DNA of 40,338 bases from an uncultured Bacilli bacterium (GCA_947625635.1 CANQPA010000008.1:1-40338); one strand, 5' to 3'. Positions 8,901 through 18,133 are shown, numbered from the stretch's first letter. Notes: a model not told the origin generated them from the sequence alone. Made by a program: numbers and translations.

Positions 8901-11900
8901 TCCATCTTTAGTATATCCTGTTATTGGTGCATCTTTTAATCTAACATTAGTGTTTTTACCTGCTTCTGACAATGCTACTATACTATCATTTTGTTTTTGT
9001 TCATTATCTGAAAGGACATTGTATTGATTAGAATTATTTGCTATAGAATATTTTGTATCATTTTTTGGAAAATAACCAAACTCATTTAAATCATCTCCAG
9101 CAAATTGTATATCTTTTGCCTTAACTTTTAATTGTATTACTTTACCTTTTCCATCTAATTGACTTTCATTATGATGCTCAGCATAACTCTTAGATAAGGT
9201 TACCCAATCGCCTTTATTTATTTTATCTCCTGTTGTTGCACGGTATATAATTATATCTGCGTTTGGTTTATTTCTTATTTTATTTAAAACATCCATAGTT
9301 TCTGTTAAATATTTTCCCTCACTTGGTGAATAATATTCTGGATGTTCATACATATCTTCTGGCATTGGAGTTTCTACGTTTTGATTAGTTAAATTATCTG
9401 CTGTTATACCAGTTTCAGTAGGTCTATGATACATCATATAATCTGTATCTGACTTTTTATTGTTTTCTTCTAAATAAATAGTATTAGTGATATCTTTTGC
9501 ATTATCAAAGATATATTTACCTATATTATCTCCTAGTTGTCTTGTAGAATTAACTTCACTATACACATCAAATTGATTTACAACATCATTATTTTTATCT
9601 AACATATTTATACGTATATCACCATTATCTTTTTTAAAGAACTCTATTTTTGTACTATCTTGTAAATCGTCATATCTTTTTGCATTTTCATCATAAGAAA
9701 AAGAGGTGTTACCCTCTGTTAGTGAATATTTTGTGTTTTCTTGCATATCACTATTATTAGATGATGTATCCAATTTGACATTTTTGTTGTTTTGTGGTAT
9801 GTTATTTGCAAGAAATGACTGAATCAATGCGGTTTCATTTTTATTTAATGTACCGTTTTCAGTCATTTTTTTGTATTCTGATAAAGTTTTTATATCTGTA
9901 ATATTATAGAAAGTTGGTTTTCCATTTGAAATTCCCTCGTTAATTTTTCCAATTAAATCAATGTTGCCATATTTGAATCTGGTATAGTAATAATTCCAAC
10001 CATCTTTTGCAAAGTTATGATATTTATGTGAATTATCATTAGGTACTATATTTTTATTTATTTTTTTACCTATTTTTATAGCATTTTCTAATTCTGCTGA
10101 TAATCTGTATTTAACTCTCTTTTTAGTATTAGATATAATTTCTTGAGGATTAGTATATTCCTTTATACTTCTTTTTGGCAATTCTATATTTTTGTTATTA
10201 ATTATAATTCCATCTTTAAATTTGTCTGATAATACTTTTTTTGCTAATCGTCTTTGTTGTTCTAAAGTTAAATTATTAAATTGTTTTTGTTCTATATCAA
10301 TATTAACAAATTTATTACCGTTATTATCACTTTTTATACTATATGATACACCTTTAACACTTTCATTCTGTTTGTTCTTTATTTGACTTTCGTTTGCTTT
10401 ATCAAACAAGTATAAAGCCTGTTCTGTTAGTTTTCTTTCTTTACTACCTGCTGTTGTAATATTATATAAATGTTTTATAAAGTCATGTATCTTTGTGAAA
10501 AGATTATAATTTTTGGCATGAAGTTTATTTACAAACTCTGGTTTAGTAAATCCATAATCTCCCATTAAATCTGATGTTAATTCATTCATTATATTAGCAT
10601 TTGTTCCTTCATATGTTTTTTGGACTTCTGCTAATTTTCGATTGTATTCTCCTCTTTCTTTTGCTAATTCAAACAATGTTTCTTGTAGTTGTTTATATTG
10701 TTTTGTATTTTCAACTAAATGTGTTGTTTCGTGTCCTAGAAGTTTATTAAATGCTTTCTCTGAATCTAGATTAATAGTTACTGTTCCATTTTCTTCAAAA
10801 CCATTTATAGTTCCACTTTTACCCCTTTCTCTTAATTGTTGATATCTATCTTGTAACTCGTTATTAGTAACTAAGTTATAATCACGTCTAGTATATTCTG
10901 ATAAATTAGCAATAAGGTCTACTAGATCATGTGTTTCTTTGGAATTGTTTAGTATATTCTTATTATTGGCTTGTTGATATACTCTTTGTTTTTGAATACT
11001 ATCTGTATTCTTTATTTCTTGATAGAATTTTTGTTGAGAATTATTATCATTAAGTTGTTGATAACGATTATCATTTGTTAAAGAGTTTTCCACAATACCT
11101 GTGGAATTAGGACTTACTACTGGACTTTGTACTCTTTCTTTTGGTGTCAAATTAAATGCATCTACTTGATTTGCTATTTGGTTATTAGTTGTATTGTTGT
11201 TATTAAAAACACCTAATACACTTGAACCTACTGGTCTTGTAAATACACCACCAACTGCTCCTCCAAAAGCACCACCTATTCCTGATTGTAGTATTCTTTC
11301 TTGATCTTGTGAATTATCTCTTTTGATTCCTGATTGTTGTGCTGCTCTTTTCTCTCCCTCTATACTTCTCCATTCTTGTGCTGATTCTTCTAAACCTTCA
11401 CTTACTATATTTGTTAAATATGAACCACCTGTACTTTTTGCCCAGTTTTTTAGTGTTTCTAAACCATATTTTTTAACTAACTTATCTCCTAAAAGTTGAC
11501 GTACTTTTGATGCTTGACCTAAAGTAATTAAATCTACAATACTTTCTCCTGCTTCTATTAAAGCATTCTCTGTACCTACTTGTTTTGCTTCTTTTCTCGC
11601 AATAGATTCTGGTACTCCCATTTCAAGTAATGCCTGATACTCATATCCTGATTCTAATTGATAAGTAAATTCTGTTTGTCCTTTAGTATAACCAGCACCT
11701 CCTAAGACTTTAGCACCTGTTTTCATTCCGGGTACTATACCGCCAGTACCTGCTGTTGCAAACCCTACTATTCCACCACCTATTGCACCTAAAGTTCCAC
11801 CTACACCAGCATTCTTGAGTCCGCTCATTGTACCTAATACTTGATTAGGTGTATTCTGTGTATTTTGATTAATAAGATTATTACTTGTGGCTATGTCTTG

Positions 11901-12833
11901 ATTAAACTTACTATATTTATCAACTTGCTCTTTTATTTTGTCATAGTTGTTTTTTTGACCATTCATTTTTTTAAAACTTTCTAGTCCTAATTGAGTATTA
12001 AGGTATCCTAGTTTTAAATCTTCTGGAATGTCTGTTATTGGATCAATTAAATTTTCATTTATTCCTTTTAAATTTTCTCTAACTTCTCCTAAACTTCCTT
12101 TTAGTCCTGCACCACCATATCTTACTTCACTTATTTTTTTATTATATTCATCTTGTTGTCTTTGTAAGTCTTCTTGATACTCTTTTCTTTCTTTTTTAGT
12201 AAGATTAGTTGTATCTAAGTCTAATTGTTTTTCTATCTTTAATTTAGAATCATTACCTTTAAATCCTAGTTTTTTTGCCTCTTCGTATTCTTTTTTTGCT
12301 TGTTCTGGAGTAGTTATTCTGTTTTCGTTATCTAGTTCAGTATATTTTCCTTTTTGTTCATCATAATAAAAATATTTTCCATTTTTAGAATATATTTTAT
12401 AATTACTTTTGTTTTTATAATCCCAATATCTATAATCACCATACTTTTTACCAGTATCTGTATATCCCTCATTGTTTGTTACATTAGTTGTATTTTTATT
12501 TAAATCATCTATCATTTGTTGTGTAGTCATTTGTTTTGAAACATTCTTTTTTTCGTTACTTTTAAATTGCATATCTGGTAAAGAAGTAACTATACCTGCT
12601 GTTACATTAGATTGTGGTTGTGCAATTATTTGGGGTTTGATTTTTCCTTTTTTAACATCTTGCAAACTATATGTTTGGTTTCCTATTGCTTCCATAGGTT
12701 TAACTGATACATTGGCTTTTTGTGTAATTATTTGAGGCTTTACTATTCCTTTTTTAACATCTTGTAAGCTATGGATTTGTCCTTGTTGTTCTACATTAAC
12801 TAATTGTTTTTTATCCTTTTTCTTTTTAGCCAT
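5952..12833 (-). CDS. Giant internal virion (DNA-ejection) polyprotein with metallopeptidase and ADP-ribosyltransferase-like domains
   Basis: At 2,293 residues this gene takes a sixth of the window. Visible parts in order: two N-terminal copies of SLQDVKKGxxKPQIIxQ (within residues 15-75); charged coiled coil; a Gly-rich hydrophobic stretch near 345-375 and another near 515-545; a zinc-peptidase motif HETTH at about 701-705 with a downstream NELTSDLMGDY that could give the third ligand; a small alpha/beta module near 910-990; an ADP-ribosyltransferase-like domain about 1110-1255 (IIYRATTG, DWVTLSKSYAEHH, DLNEFGYFP, giving R, S/T and E positions); and a long helical C-terminal region from about 1690 (LPPSRGAGIKAWMRISMLF). 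Multi-enzyme phage polyvalent proteins and T7 gp16-type ejection proteins share this organisation. It probably travels in the virion and enters the cell with the DNA. Good ribosome site AAGGAGG; no frameshift seen. Confidence 0.75.
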   Translation of the reverse strand: MAKKKKDKKQLVNVEQQGQIHSLQDVKKGIVKPQIITQKANVSVKPMEAIGNQTYSLQDVKKGKIKPQIIAQPQSNVTAGIVTSLPDMQFKSNEKKNVSKQMTTQQMIDDLNKNTTNVTNNEGYTDTGKKYGDYRYWDYKNKSNYKIYSKNGKYFYYDEQKGKYTELDNENRITTPEQAKKEYEEAKKLGFKGNDSKLKIEKQLDLDTTNLTKKERKEYQEDLQRQQDEYNKKISEVRYGGAGLKGSLGEVRENLKGINENLIDPITDIPEDLKLGYLNTQLGLESFKKMNGQKNNYDKIKEQVDKYSKFNQDIATSNNLINQNTQNTPNQVLGTMSGLKNAGVGGTLGAIGGGIVGFATAGTGGIVPGMKTGAKVLGGAGYTKGQTEFTYQLESGYEYQALLEMGVPESIARKEAKQVGTENALIEAGESIVDLITLGQASKVRQLLGDKLVKKYGLETLKNWAKSTGGSYLTNIVSEGLEESAQEWRSIEGEKRAAQQSGIKRDNSQDQERILQSGIGGAFGGAVGGVFTRPVGSSVLGVFNNNNTTNNQIANQVDAFNLTPKERVQSPVVSPNSTGIVENSLTNDNRYQQLNDNNSQQKFYQEIKNTDSIQKQRVYQQANNKNILNNSKETHDLVDLIANLSEYTRRDYNLVTNNELQDRYQQLRERGKSGTINGFEENGTVTINLDSEKAFNKLLGHETTHLVENTKQYKQLQETLFELAKERGEYNRKLAEVQKTYEGTNANIMNELTSDLMGDYGFTKPEFVNKLHAKNYNLFTKIHDFIKHLYNITTAGSKERKLTEQALYLFDKANESQIKNKQNESVKGVSYSIKSDNNGNKFVNIDIEQKQFNNLTLEQQRRLAKKVLSDKFKDGIIINNKNIELPKRSIKEYTNPQEIISNTKKRVKYRLSAELENAIKIGKKINKNIVPNDNSHKYHNFAKDGWNYYYTRFKYGNIDLIGKINEGISNGKPTFYNITDIKTLSEYKKMTENGTLNKNETALIQSFLANNIPQNNKNVKLDTSSNNSDMQENTKYSLTEGNTSFSYDENAKRYDDLQDSTKIEFFKKDNGDIRINMLDKNNDVVNQFDVYSEVNSTRQLGDNIGKYIFDNAKDITNTIYLEENNKKSDTDYMMYHRPTETGITADNLTNQNVETPMPEDMYEHPEYYSPSEGKYLTETMDVLNKIRNKPNADIIIYRATTGDKINKGDWVTLSKSYAEHHNESQLDGKGKVIQLKVKAKDIQFAGDDLNEFGYFPKNDTKYSIANNSNQYNVLSDNEQKQNDSIVALSEAGKNTNVRLKDAPITGYTKDGAPIYRQANGVETFYQADEKTDWNSNVIVTPEEQLHEKIANSKDNIYTMVSKDSMKKINNSGLNIIYDDVNIDTNVSDKIVKRGADVVTDLVRKTEKILEDGTIKKLSNHEAQITYQENGYEYTMKINDNDNMTNIEDFNKRKISNLPKLSLSENNNYKELTPQTTSTDIINSINLPDDIKESKFYKNITEKSQFITEENRSNLSQEDIRFYETVSNKESMNKALERLDNGNMVDEITNWYAKDSTNADSSDVAEGWILLKRYQDAGDYNSMVQVAKKMREIGTKSGQTVQMYNLLSRLTPEGMVKYAQQELSDAYEVYIKDQSKEWIDANRDKFDLTPSETKFIVDTMNEVQNMEDGYDKKVKLAQIQAMMQNKLPPSRGAGIKAWMRISMLFNPKTQIRNVVGNALIAPVNMVGDTFAAGMDKLISKKTGVRTTGTPKISKLVKGAGKGLYESYNDFKLGIDTRNIQGNRFEIGQGKSFNENHTGKGAKARNYLSNKLNNIDKVLSFCLDAGDRPFYESAFVNSINNQLVLNNTTEVTQDMIDIATNEALQRTWQDNNKYTQFVLNIRRGLNNINIKGYGLGDIIIPFAKTPANLTKAIVDYSPVGLVKTLTVDASKFKKSLSNGQYTAQKQHQFVQNFGKATAGSLLYVLGYALAKTKLTGGKSDDDKDLANFMKNTLGITSYSIKIGDKSFTYDWAQPIAAPFSITSDLVNNKNEKANLLEQITSTLDVPFNLILEQSFMSGLQDVLSNYEGIPAGLLEQIMDLPARATPTLFKQITDMVDTTQRTTFEKGEPVQSAINSIKAKIPTLSKDLAPTRDTLGREIKKYGGDVNPFNVFLNPANMNKGKESKSAKEIYRVYQKTGDKKIMPKVAPYDVQMTIDGKTYSKTLNAKERSQFQKISGDIVEKNVKKLNSNYLYKNELQEDEKAEVINGIVDYAYNVAKSKALKKPISRNYKKIDSQVKSGYALYDVYADRVYNRR

Positions 12834-12846
12834 AAGTATTACCTCC

Positions 12847-13794
12847 TTATTTCTTTTTACCCATATCTATATATTCGTTTGCTGCTCCATCCCATACGTA
12901 ATAATGTCCTCCATATTCCCATACGGTTTGATTTGCTACATTAACTCCGGCTGCATTATTATAATTTCCATATAAATCTCCTACTGTCTTTCCACTTGAT
13001 TTTAATCTTTTAACGTTTCCTGCACTATCTTTTCCTAAGTTATTTGGTTGATAACCATTACTAAATGTTCCATATTCTGCATTTTTTGCTTGCCTTCCTG
13101 TATAAGGATTATAACCTACTTTCATCTTATAAGTTTGTCCATCTGATGTTTGGTAAATTATATTACCGTTACCATCACCTTCTTGTGCTACTATTGTTCC
13201 ATATGCTATAGCCCCTGTTGCGTAACCACTCCCGGAAGACCTCCCAGAACTTCCACTACTTGCATAACTTCTTGCTGCGTTTTGTCTTTCAAGTGCCATT
13301 TGTTCATTAAATTGTCTTACGCTCTCTTCATATTGTTTTTGTTGCATTTCTCTTTCCCATGCTGCTTGACGTTGTGCTAATAAGTTTGTAATATAATCTG
13401 CCTCTATTTGTGCATTTGCACTTGTTAAGCCACTATTATATGCGTTATTAACGTCTGTTCTTCTACGTGCTACATCACTTAATGCATTTGCTTCTGCTGT
13501 GTTAAGGTCATTTAAACTACGTTGTAGACTGTTCTGTCTTAACATCTCATATTGTGCACCTATTCCACTATTAGAACGTCCTGAGTTTACTAAATACTCA
13601 TGAAAGTTCTTAGCTGCTACTTGATTTTGCACATTAGCACTATCCTTTTTCTTATAATATGTAGGTTTTATTGTTTTTTCTTCTGCATCTAAATCTGATA
13701 ATGATTGGTTTCTTTGTTTCTCTAAGTCAGCCATTGCTGATTGTTTCTGTGCTTCTTTTAATCTATTTAAATCTGCTTCATAATCAAAATTCAT
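12847..13794 (-). CDS. Internal virion / ejection-type protein
   Basis: A 315-residue protein. Residues 1-180 are long Gln/Glu/Arg-rich helices (coiled coil, e.g. LAQRQAAWEREMQQKQYEES). A Ser/Gly-rich linker (SSGSSGRSSGSG) follows, then a beta-rich, Tyr/Gly-rich tail (YGTFSNGYQPNN, WEYGGHYYVWDG). Its position immediately before the giant virion protein, and its composition, resemble the smaller ejection proteins of short-tailed phages that line the capsid and pass through the tail. Ribosome site GGAGGTG. Confidence 0.6.
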   Translation of the reverse strand: MNFDYEADLNRLKEAQKQSAMADLEKQRNQSLSDLDAEEKTIKPTYYKKKDSANVQNQVAAKNFHEYLVNSGRSNSGIGAQYEMLRQNSLQRSLNDLNTAEANALSDVARRRTDVNNAYNSGLTSANAQIEADYITNLLAQRQAAWEREMQQKQYEESVRQFNEQMALERQNAARSYASSGSSGRSSGSGYATGAIAYGTIVAQEGDGNGNIIYQTSDGQTYKMKVGYNPYTGRQAKNAEYGTFSNGYQPNNLGKDSAGNVKRLKSSGKTVGDLYGNYNNAAGVNVANQTVWEYGGHYYVWDGAANEYIDMGKKK

Positions 13795-14570
13795 TAATTA
13801 CACCTCCTCCAACTTCCATTTACTCTTATATAAGGTTCTGCTTGCTTCCAACTACCTCCTATTCTTACATATGGTGTTGCATCTTTCCAACTACCTCCTA
13901 CTCTTATTCTTGTAGGAATAGATGGTGTTGTAAAATATAATGTACTACTTGTAGTCCATAAATTAGTTCCTAATCTTTTTACTCTTATTTTTAAATTGTA
14001 ACTTGTACCTGATTTCAAAGGCAATGTTACAAAAGCCCATGTTCCTGCACCACCTGTATTTTTCCAACTCTCTCCATTTAAACTGTATTGTACTTGTTCT
14101 ATTAATTCATCTGTTTTCCAAATTGTTTCTACCATATCAGTTTTTAAATTAGATATATAAAAACTTGTTATTTTAGCTGGTTGCACTTGTGGTTTTGATA
14201 TTTGTGGTAAAGTTATAGTTCCACTACAACTACCATTCATTAAATAAGATGTATTAATAGTACCTCCAACAACTACACTTGCATTACCGTTTGAATCATG
14301 GTTTATTATTACATTATATTCATAAACTACTGTGTTCCCGTATGAATACCTATTAGGTGTCGTTCTTAAATTAAATCCTACTGCATTTAAAGTTGCATTA
14401 CCTCTATCAAACATTATGTAGTTGTTTGAGACTCCATTTACTTGTATTATTGCTTGTAATTTTACTTCTGAATAATTACCAGCTGTATCTTGTCTTATTA
14501 ATTCCCAACATAAAATATAATGGTACGTTCCGTTCCTATCACTAAAACTTACTCTTGCAAATTCTCTCAC
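13794..14570 (-). CDS. Tail/virion protein, DUF859-like with C-terminal GGSWK repeats
   Basis: The first 130 residues are beta-rich (VSFSDRNGTYHYILCWELI, TGNYSEV-type strands, YSYGNTVVYEYNVIINHDSN) and resemble phage structural proteins of the DUF859 kind. A fibronectin-III-like segment follows (ITSFYISNLKTDM...YSLNGESWKNTG...LKIRVKRLG). The end is three tandem short repeats, IRVGGSWKDATPY / VRIGGSWKQAEPY / IRVNGSWRRCN, a motif often at the tip of phage fibre or adhesin proteins. Translation starts at a GTG (14570) behind AGAGGTGG. Confidence 0.65.
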   Translation of the reverse strand: MREFARVSFSDRNGTYHYILCWELIRQDTAGNYSEVKLQAIIQVNGVSNNYIMFDRGNATLNAVGFNLRTTPNRYSYGNTVVYEYNVIINHDSNGNASVVVGGTINTSYLMNGSCSGTITLPQISKPQVQPAKITSFYISNLKTDMVETIWKTDELIEQVQYSLNGESWKNTGGAGTWAFVTLPLKSGTSYNLKIRVKRLGTNLWTTSSTLYFTTPSIPTRIRVGGSWKDATPYVRIGGSWKQAEPYIRVNGSWRRCN

Positions 14571-14581
14571 ATTACCACCTC

Positions 14582-14920
14582 TTAATACTTGAAGAATATA
14601 TCTCCATCATCTCCACTAGATGGTAAAGATGAACCGCTTGTTATTCCTAAATTCGTTTTTGAAGTGTTTTTGTTATCAAACTCATTATTACATTTTCTTG
14701 AGTCAGTTAATCTTGTATCTGTATCTTCTATTGCTTTTGTTAGGTAATTCTTTAACTCTGGTATCAATGTTTCATTAATAAACTTTTTTATATCTACTCC
14801 TGCTTTATCAAAAAGTTGTTGTAAGTCATCTGCATGCATTGTTCCTGGTGTTGGATGACTATCTAATTTCTGTATGTTTCTTACATCTTCACTCATTTCT
14901 GTTAAATTTACTTTTTCCAT
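14582..14920 (-). CDS. Small virion protein of unknown role
   Basis: A 112-residue, mostly helical protein. A recognisable stretch is MHADDLQQLFDKAGVDIKKF, which recurs in small proteins near tail genes of Bacillota phages. The C-terminal 35 residues are low-complexity (SGSSLPSSGDDGDIFFKY), perhaps an attachment tail. It starts on the stop codon of the beta-propeller protein (TAATG), so both are made together; a tail-fibre connector is the best guess. Confidence 0.55.
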   Translation of the reverse strand: MEKVNLTEMSEDVRNIQKLDSHPTPGTMHADDLQQLFDKAGVDIKKFINETLIPELKNYLTKAIEDTDTRLTDSRKCNNEFDNKNTSKTNLGITSGSSLPSSGDDGDIFFKY

Positions 14921-16770
14921 TACTTACTTTCACCTCCATATTCTGTTTTAAGTGCTAACTCCAATACTGTTGCATCACTTTCTTCATTATTATCCAAAAG
15001 TATTTTTAAATTGGTAAACTTCTTAGCTTTTATCTTTAATCTAAATGGTTGTGGATTCTGTTTTATATTAAAACTAAAGTCATCAAAGTTTAAATCATCA
15101 AAATACGTCATTTTATATTCTATTCGCTTTGTTATAGGTGTTGTGTTGCGATTGGATTCATATCCTATCTCTAAACTAGATTTCATTTGAGGTTGAAGTA
15201 ATACCCATAAACGATACATTGTTTTACGTAAATATGGTGCCTCAAAATCATAAAAGTTCATATCCCAATGTGCTTTAATTGTTTCATTATAGAAAGTTCT
15301 ACAGTCTTTATCAAACCTAAATATATCTCCGTCTGGTGTTGATATTATTACATTATTATTTAATTTAACTATGTTATCAATTTCTACTGGTAAAACTACT
15401 TTAGAATAAGTATCATTCATGTAATTATAAATGTATATTTTTTCCCCTATTGCTATCCAAAGTTGATTATCACATTGTAAATCTAATGTTTTTGCCTTTG
15501 TTAAGTCTAAATCTACTAAATCTAGTTTTATTTTTTGTGAAATATCTTTCATATTACGCTCATCACGTACGTTAGTAGATTTCCACCTTATAATAGAATC
15601 TTTATCAATTGTTACCGGATCATTATCTATTACTTGTCCTTGATTAAATGCTATATTCCCATGTACTTCATTTAAAGGAAATGTCGCTGGACTTGTTACT
15701 GTTGTCGAATATTCTTCTCCAGTGTTTAAATCCATTGTATCTAGAGTCATATAATATGCTTCTGGCTTGTTTGTAGTAATTAATAATCTATCATAATGCC
15801 TACGTAAATCAGTTACACTAAAGTTACTAGCACCTATATCTATTTGGTTTACTGCTGGAAAATATTCAACTGATGGTACATTATTTGCTACTGCTGAGTA
15901 TCTTATTCTATTTGGTTCTTCTTCGTTTCCATATAAAAATACTCTTGTATCTACTCCTCCACCAAAAATTATTCCTGCTTTCATTTTTTCTATAAAACTT
16001 CTATCTCCATTACCTTTAGTCCAGTAAACGTCTATTGTATCCATCCCTTCACTCTTTGGCTTTCCATCATTACCAACAAAAGTTATTTTTCCTTCGGTTT
16101 TATCTACTGTATATTGGTCTGGTGTTAATTCTCTGCCTTCTACTATAACTTTATCAACAGAATCTATATTTTTTTCTGCTAATTGTAAATCTAAAGAGAC
16201 ACCTACATAATTACCATCACTATTAAAAGTTTGATGCTTTTTACCGGTAAGTAAGTTAATATCTTCAAATGGTGTACCACTACCATCAAAGGAAGTTGAT
16301 ATCATTACCTTGGGTATGTATCCTGCTACGTCTTGAAAAGTTTCTCCATCCCATGATTTATATTCATTTCCATTTAAAATATATACTTTTTTATCAAATA
16401 CAAAAAAAGAGGTAGGAGCATCACTTATACTTCCTACATTAATTACATTTTTTCCAAAATCTTTATATATTTCATTCTCTGCTATAGCATATAAATAACC
16501 AGCAGCTGCAACTAATAAATAATTAGTTCCTTTTAATTTTGCTTCAAACATTCCTTGTATTTTTGCTGAGCTATCTCGTTTTGTAAATTTTAAAATGTGA
16601 CGATATCCATACATTTTTTTTAGTTTATAATCGTCTGTTATATAAAAATTAGTCATATTTCCACTTTCACCTAATTTAATTTGTGTATCTCCTGTGTTAG
16701 ATAAATTAAGTCCTAAAAACTTATCTATACATAAAGGCGTTACTGGAGTTGTTTTTCTTATACTAGCCAT
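14920..16770 (-). CDS. Beta-propeller tail hub/nozzle protein (P22 gp10-like)
   Basis: A 616-residue protein starting FLGLNLSNTGDTQIKLGES, the opening seen in short-tailed phage stabilisation/nozzle proteins. Repeated blade-like strands follow (GTNYLLVAAAGYLYAIAEN, FVFDKKVYILNGNEYKSWDG, LWIAIGEKIYIYNYMNDTYSK, NVIISTPDGDIFRFDKD). The C-terminal part (YLRKTMYRLWVLLQPQ...) also fits. In that family the protein closes the tail channel below the portal-adaptor ring. It is downstream of the adaptor gene, as expected, and its presence with no tape measure supports a short tail. Confidence 0.75.
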   Translation of the reverse strand: MASIRKTTPVTPLCIDKFLGLNLSNTGDTQIKLGESGNMTNFYITDDYKLKKMYGYRHILKFTKRDSSAKIQGMFEAKLKGTNYLLVAAAGYLYAIAENEIYKDFGKNVINVGSISDAPTSFFVFDKKVYILNGNEYKSWDGETFQDVAGYIPKVMISTSFDGSGTPFEDINLLTGKKHQTFNSDGNYVGVSLDLQLAEKNIDSVDKVIVEGRELTPDQYTVDKTEGKITFVGNDGKPKSEGMDTIDVYWTKGNGDRSFIEKMKAGIIFGGGVDTRVFLYGNEEEPNRIRYSAVANNVPSVEYFPAVNQIDIGASNFSVTDLRRHYDRLLITTNKPEAYYMTLDTMDLNTGEEYSTTVTSPATFPLNEVHGNIAFNQGQVIDNDPVTIDKDSIIRWKSTNVRDERNMKDISQKIKLDLVDLDLTKAKTLDLQCDNQLWIAIGEKIYIYNYMNDTYSKVVLPVEIDNIVKLNNNVIISTPDGDIFRFDKDCRTFYNETIKAHWDMNFYDFEAPYLRKTMYRLWVLLQPQMKSSLEIGYESNRNTTPITKRIEYKMTYFDDLNFDDFSFNIKQNPQPFRLKIKAKKFTNLKILLDNNEESDATVLELALKTEYGGESK

Positions 16771-16781
16771 AATTTCCCTCC

Positions 16782-17189
16782 TTAATAATTTAATTTAGAA
16801 TCATATACATCTTCTCTCTTTTGAATTTCTGCTGGTGTTGGTTTTAAGAATGTACCTTTTAATTCTTCATATCTTTGTTGAAAGAAACCTGCTAAAGTTG
16901 TATTTTCGTGAATAAGTAAATGTGCTGCTAATCCGTTCGTTAAAAGAGTGTTTGCTTTTATATCATCTATTTGTACTATTTGATTTAAATCTTCTATTGG
17001 CACAGGAAAAATGTACTCTTCAAAGGCTCTATATCTGTTTTCAATACCTATTATTTCATTTTGCAACATTGTTAAAATATGAGGTGCTTTCGAGCGATAT
17101 TCAAGAGTGGTATTTGCATCTAATGTACCATTGTCGTTCATCTCGTCTATCATAGCCATTGTCATTATAAAGATATCTTCTGCTTTCAT
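16782..17189 (-). CDS. Head-tail adaptor (connector) protein
   Basis: This 135-residue helical protein (EDIFIMTMAMIDEMND, YRSKAPHILTMLQNE, ANTLLTNGLAAHLLIHEN, FFQQRYEELKG) has the size, helix pattern and position (between capsid and tail nozzle) of ring-forming adaptors below the portal. It starts behind GAGGAGATGATTAA just downstream of the capsid terminator, so its expression relies on read-through or RNA processing. Confidence 0.7.
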   Translation of the reverse strand: MKAEDIFIMTMAMIDEMNDNGTLDANTTLEYRSKAPHILTMLQNEIIGIENRYRAFEEYIFPVPIEDLNQIVQIDDIKANTLLTNGLAAHLLIHENTTLAGFFQQRYEELKGTFLKPTPAEIQKREDVYDSKLNY

Positions 17190-17206
17190 TTAATCATCTC
17201 CTCATA

Positions 17207-17229
17207 TAAAAAGAACTCAAAAGAGTTCT
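17207..17229 (-). terminator. Terminator after the major capsid gene
   Basis: On the minus strand AGAACTC TTTT GAGTTCT is followed by TTTTTAT: a perfect 7-bp stem with U-tract. It is placed to set a high capsid-to-tail expression ratio by partial termination. Confidence 0.8.
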
Positions 17230-17235
17230 ACTTAT

Positions 17236-17260
17236 ATCAAAAGACTTAAAGCCCTTTGAT
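17236..17260 (-). other. Hairpin between capsid stop codon and terminator
   Basis: ATCAAAGG...CTTTTGAT folds into a stem directly 5' of the 17207-17229 terminator. With no U-tract of its own it is more likely a stabilising or processing structure at the 3' end of the capsid mRNA. Confidence 0.5.
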
Positions 17261-17271
17261 AGATTTATAAA

Positions 17272-18117
17272 TTAGTCAACTGTTACTTCTTGATTAATAT
17301 GTGCATATATTCCTTCTTTTTTAGCATCAAGAATATGTGCATCATAAATTACACGACCTTCAACAAGGTTACCATTGATTCCAGGTGGATCTTGATGGAT
17401 TTTATAATCTTTTAACTTATCAACTGCTACTGCAACAGATGGGTGAGTTACAATGAAGTCTACTCCTTCTAAGAAATAGTCATCTGGCATTACTACAAGT
17501 GGTACTCCATCAATTGTTCCCATTTGTCCATTAATAAGCATTTTTTGTGATAAGTCTCCATTTCTTACAAATGCTTCATCTTGTTTTATTTTCTTGTAAT
17601 AACTTACAGAACATGCTGATATTCTTCCTCTTTGTGGTACTCTTTTATTAGTTAAGTAAGCTTGTGCATCTAAGAATGCTGAATAAGCATTTGTCTTAGT
17701 GATAGCCTCTTGCTCACTCTTTCCACCATTTTTAACTGCACCTTTACATAATACTTCCATACGATATTTATCCTCTTCTGGAGTGATAACTTCGTCGATT
17801 TGTCTACGTAAAGTTTTACCTGCACCTTTAATATTAAGTTGGTCTTTTTGATTACCTTTATCAATTGTATAAGTAAATGCACGGTCTTTTGTAACAGGCA
17901 TTGTTTGGATTGTATCTCCTAACTCGCTTGGTGTACCGTATCTACTTGTACCCTCTCTTTGATAATCTGTCATAGCAACAGTATCAACTGAATATACTGT
18001 GATAGATTTTACTCCATCCCATTTATATTCTCTGTTGAAGAATTTTTCAGTTAATGAACCAATTTTAAATCTTTCAGCAACCTTACTCTCATAACGAGAA
18101 GCTAAATTTACTGCCAT
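17272..18117 (-). CDS. Major capsid protein
   Basis: A 281-residue protein in the head position (after scaffold, before adaptor). It begins ASRYESKVAERFKIGSLTEKFF and has the coat-protein pattern of a long spine helix (TPEEDKYRMEVLCKGA) followed by the A-domain and P-domain strands (RGRISACSVSYYKKIKQDEAF, DGVPLVVMPDDYF, VDFIVTHPSVAVAVDKL, YDAHILDAKKEGIYA). The last pattern is typical of HK97-fold coats of P22-like and related phages. It shares a transcription unit with scaffold, bracketed by terminators. Confidence 0.85.
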   Translation of the reverse strand: MAVNLASRYESKVAERFKIGSLTEKFFNREYKWDGVKSITVYSVDTVAMTDYQREGTSRYGTPSELGDTIQTMPVTKDRAFTYTIDKGNQKDQLNIKGAGKTLRRQIDEVITPEEDKYRMEVLCKGAVKNGGKSEQEAITKTNAYSAFLDAQAYLTNKRVPQRGRISACSVSYYKKIKQDEAFVRNGDLSQKMLINGQMGTIDGVPLVVMPDDYFLEGVDFIVTHPSVAVAVDKLKDYKIHQDPPGINGNLVEGRVIYDAHILDAKKEGIYAHINQEVTVD

Positions 18118-18133
18118 AAATAATCATCCTTTC

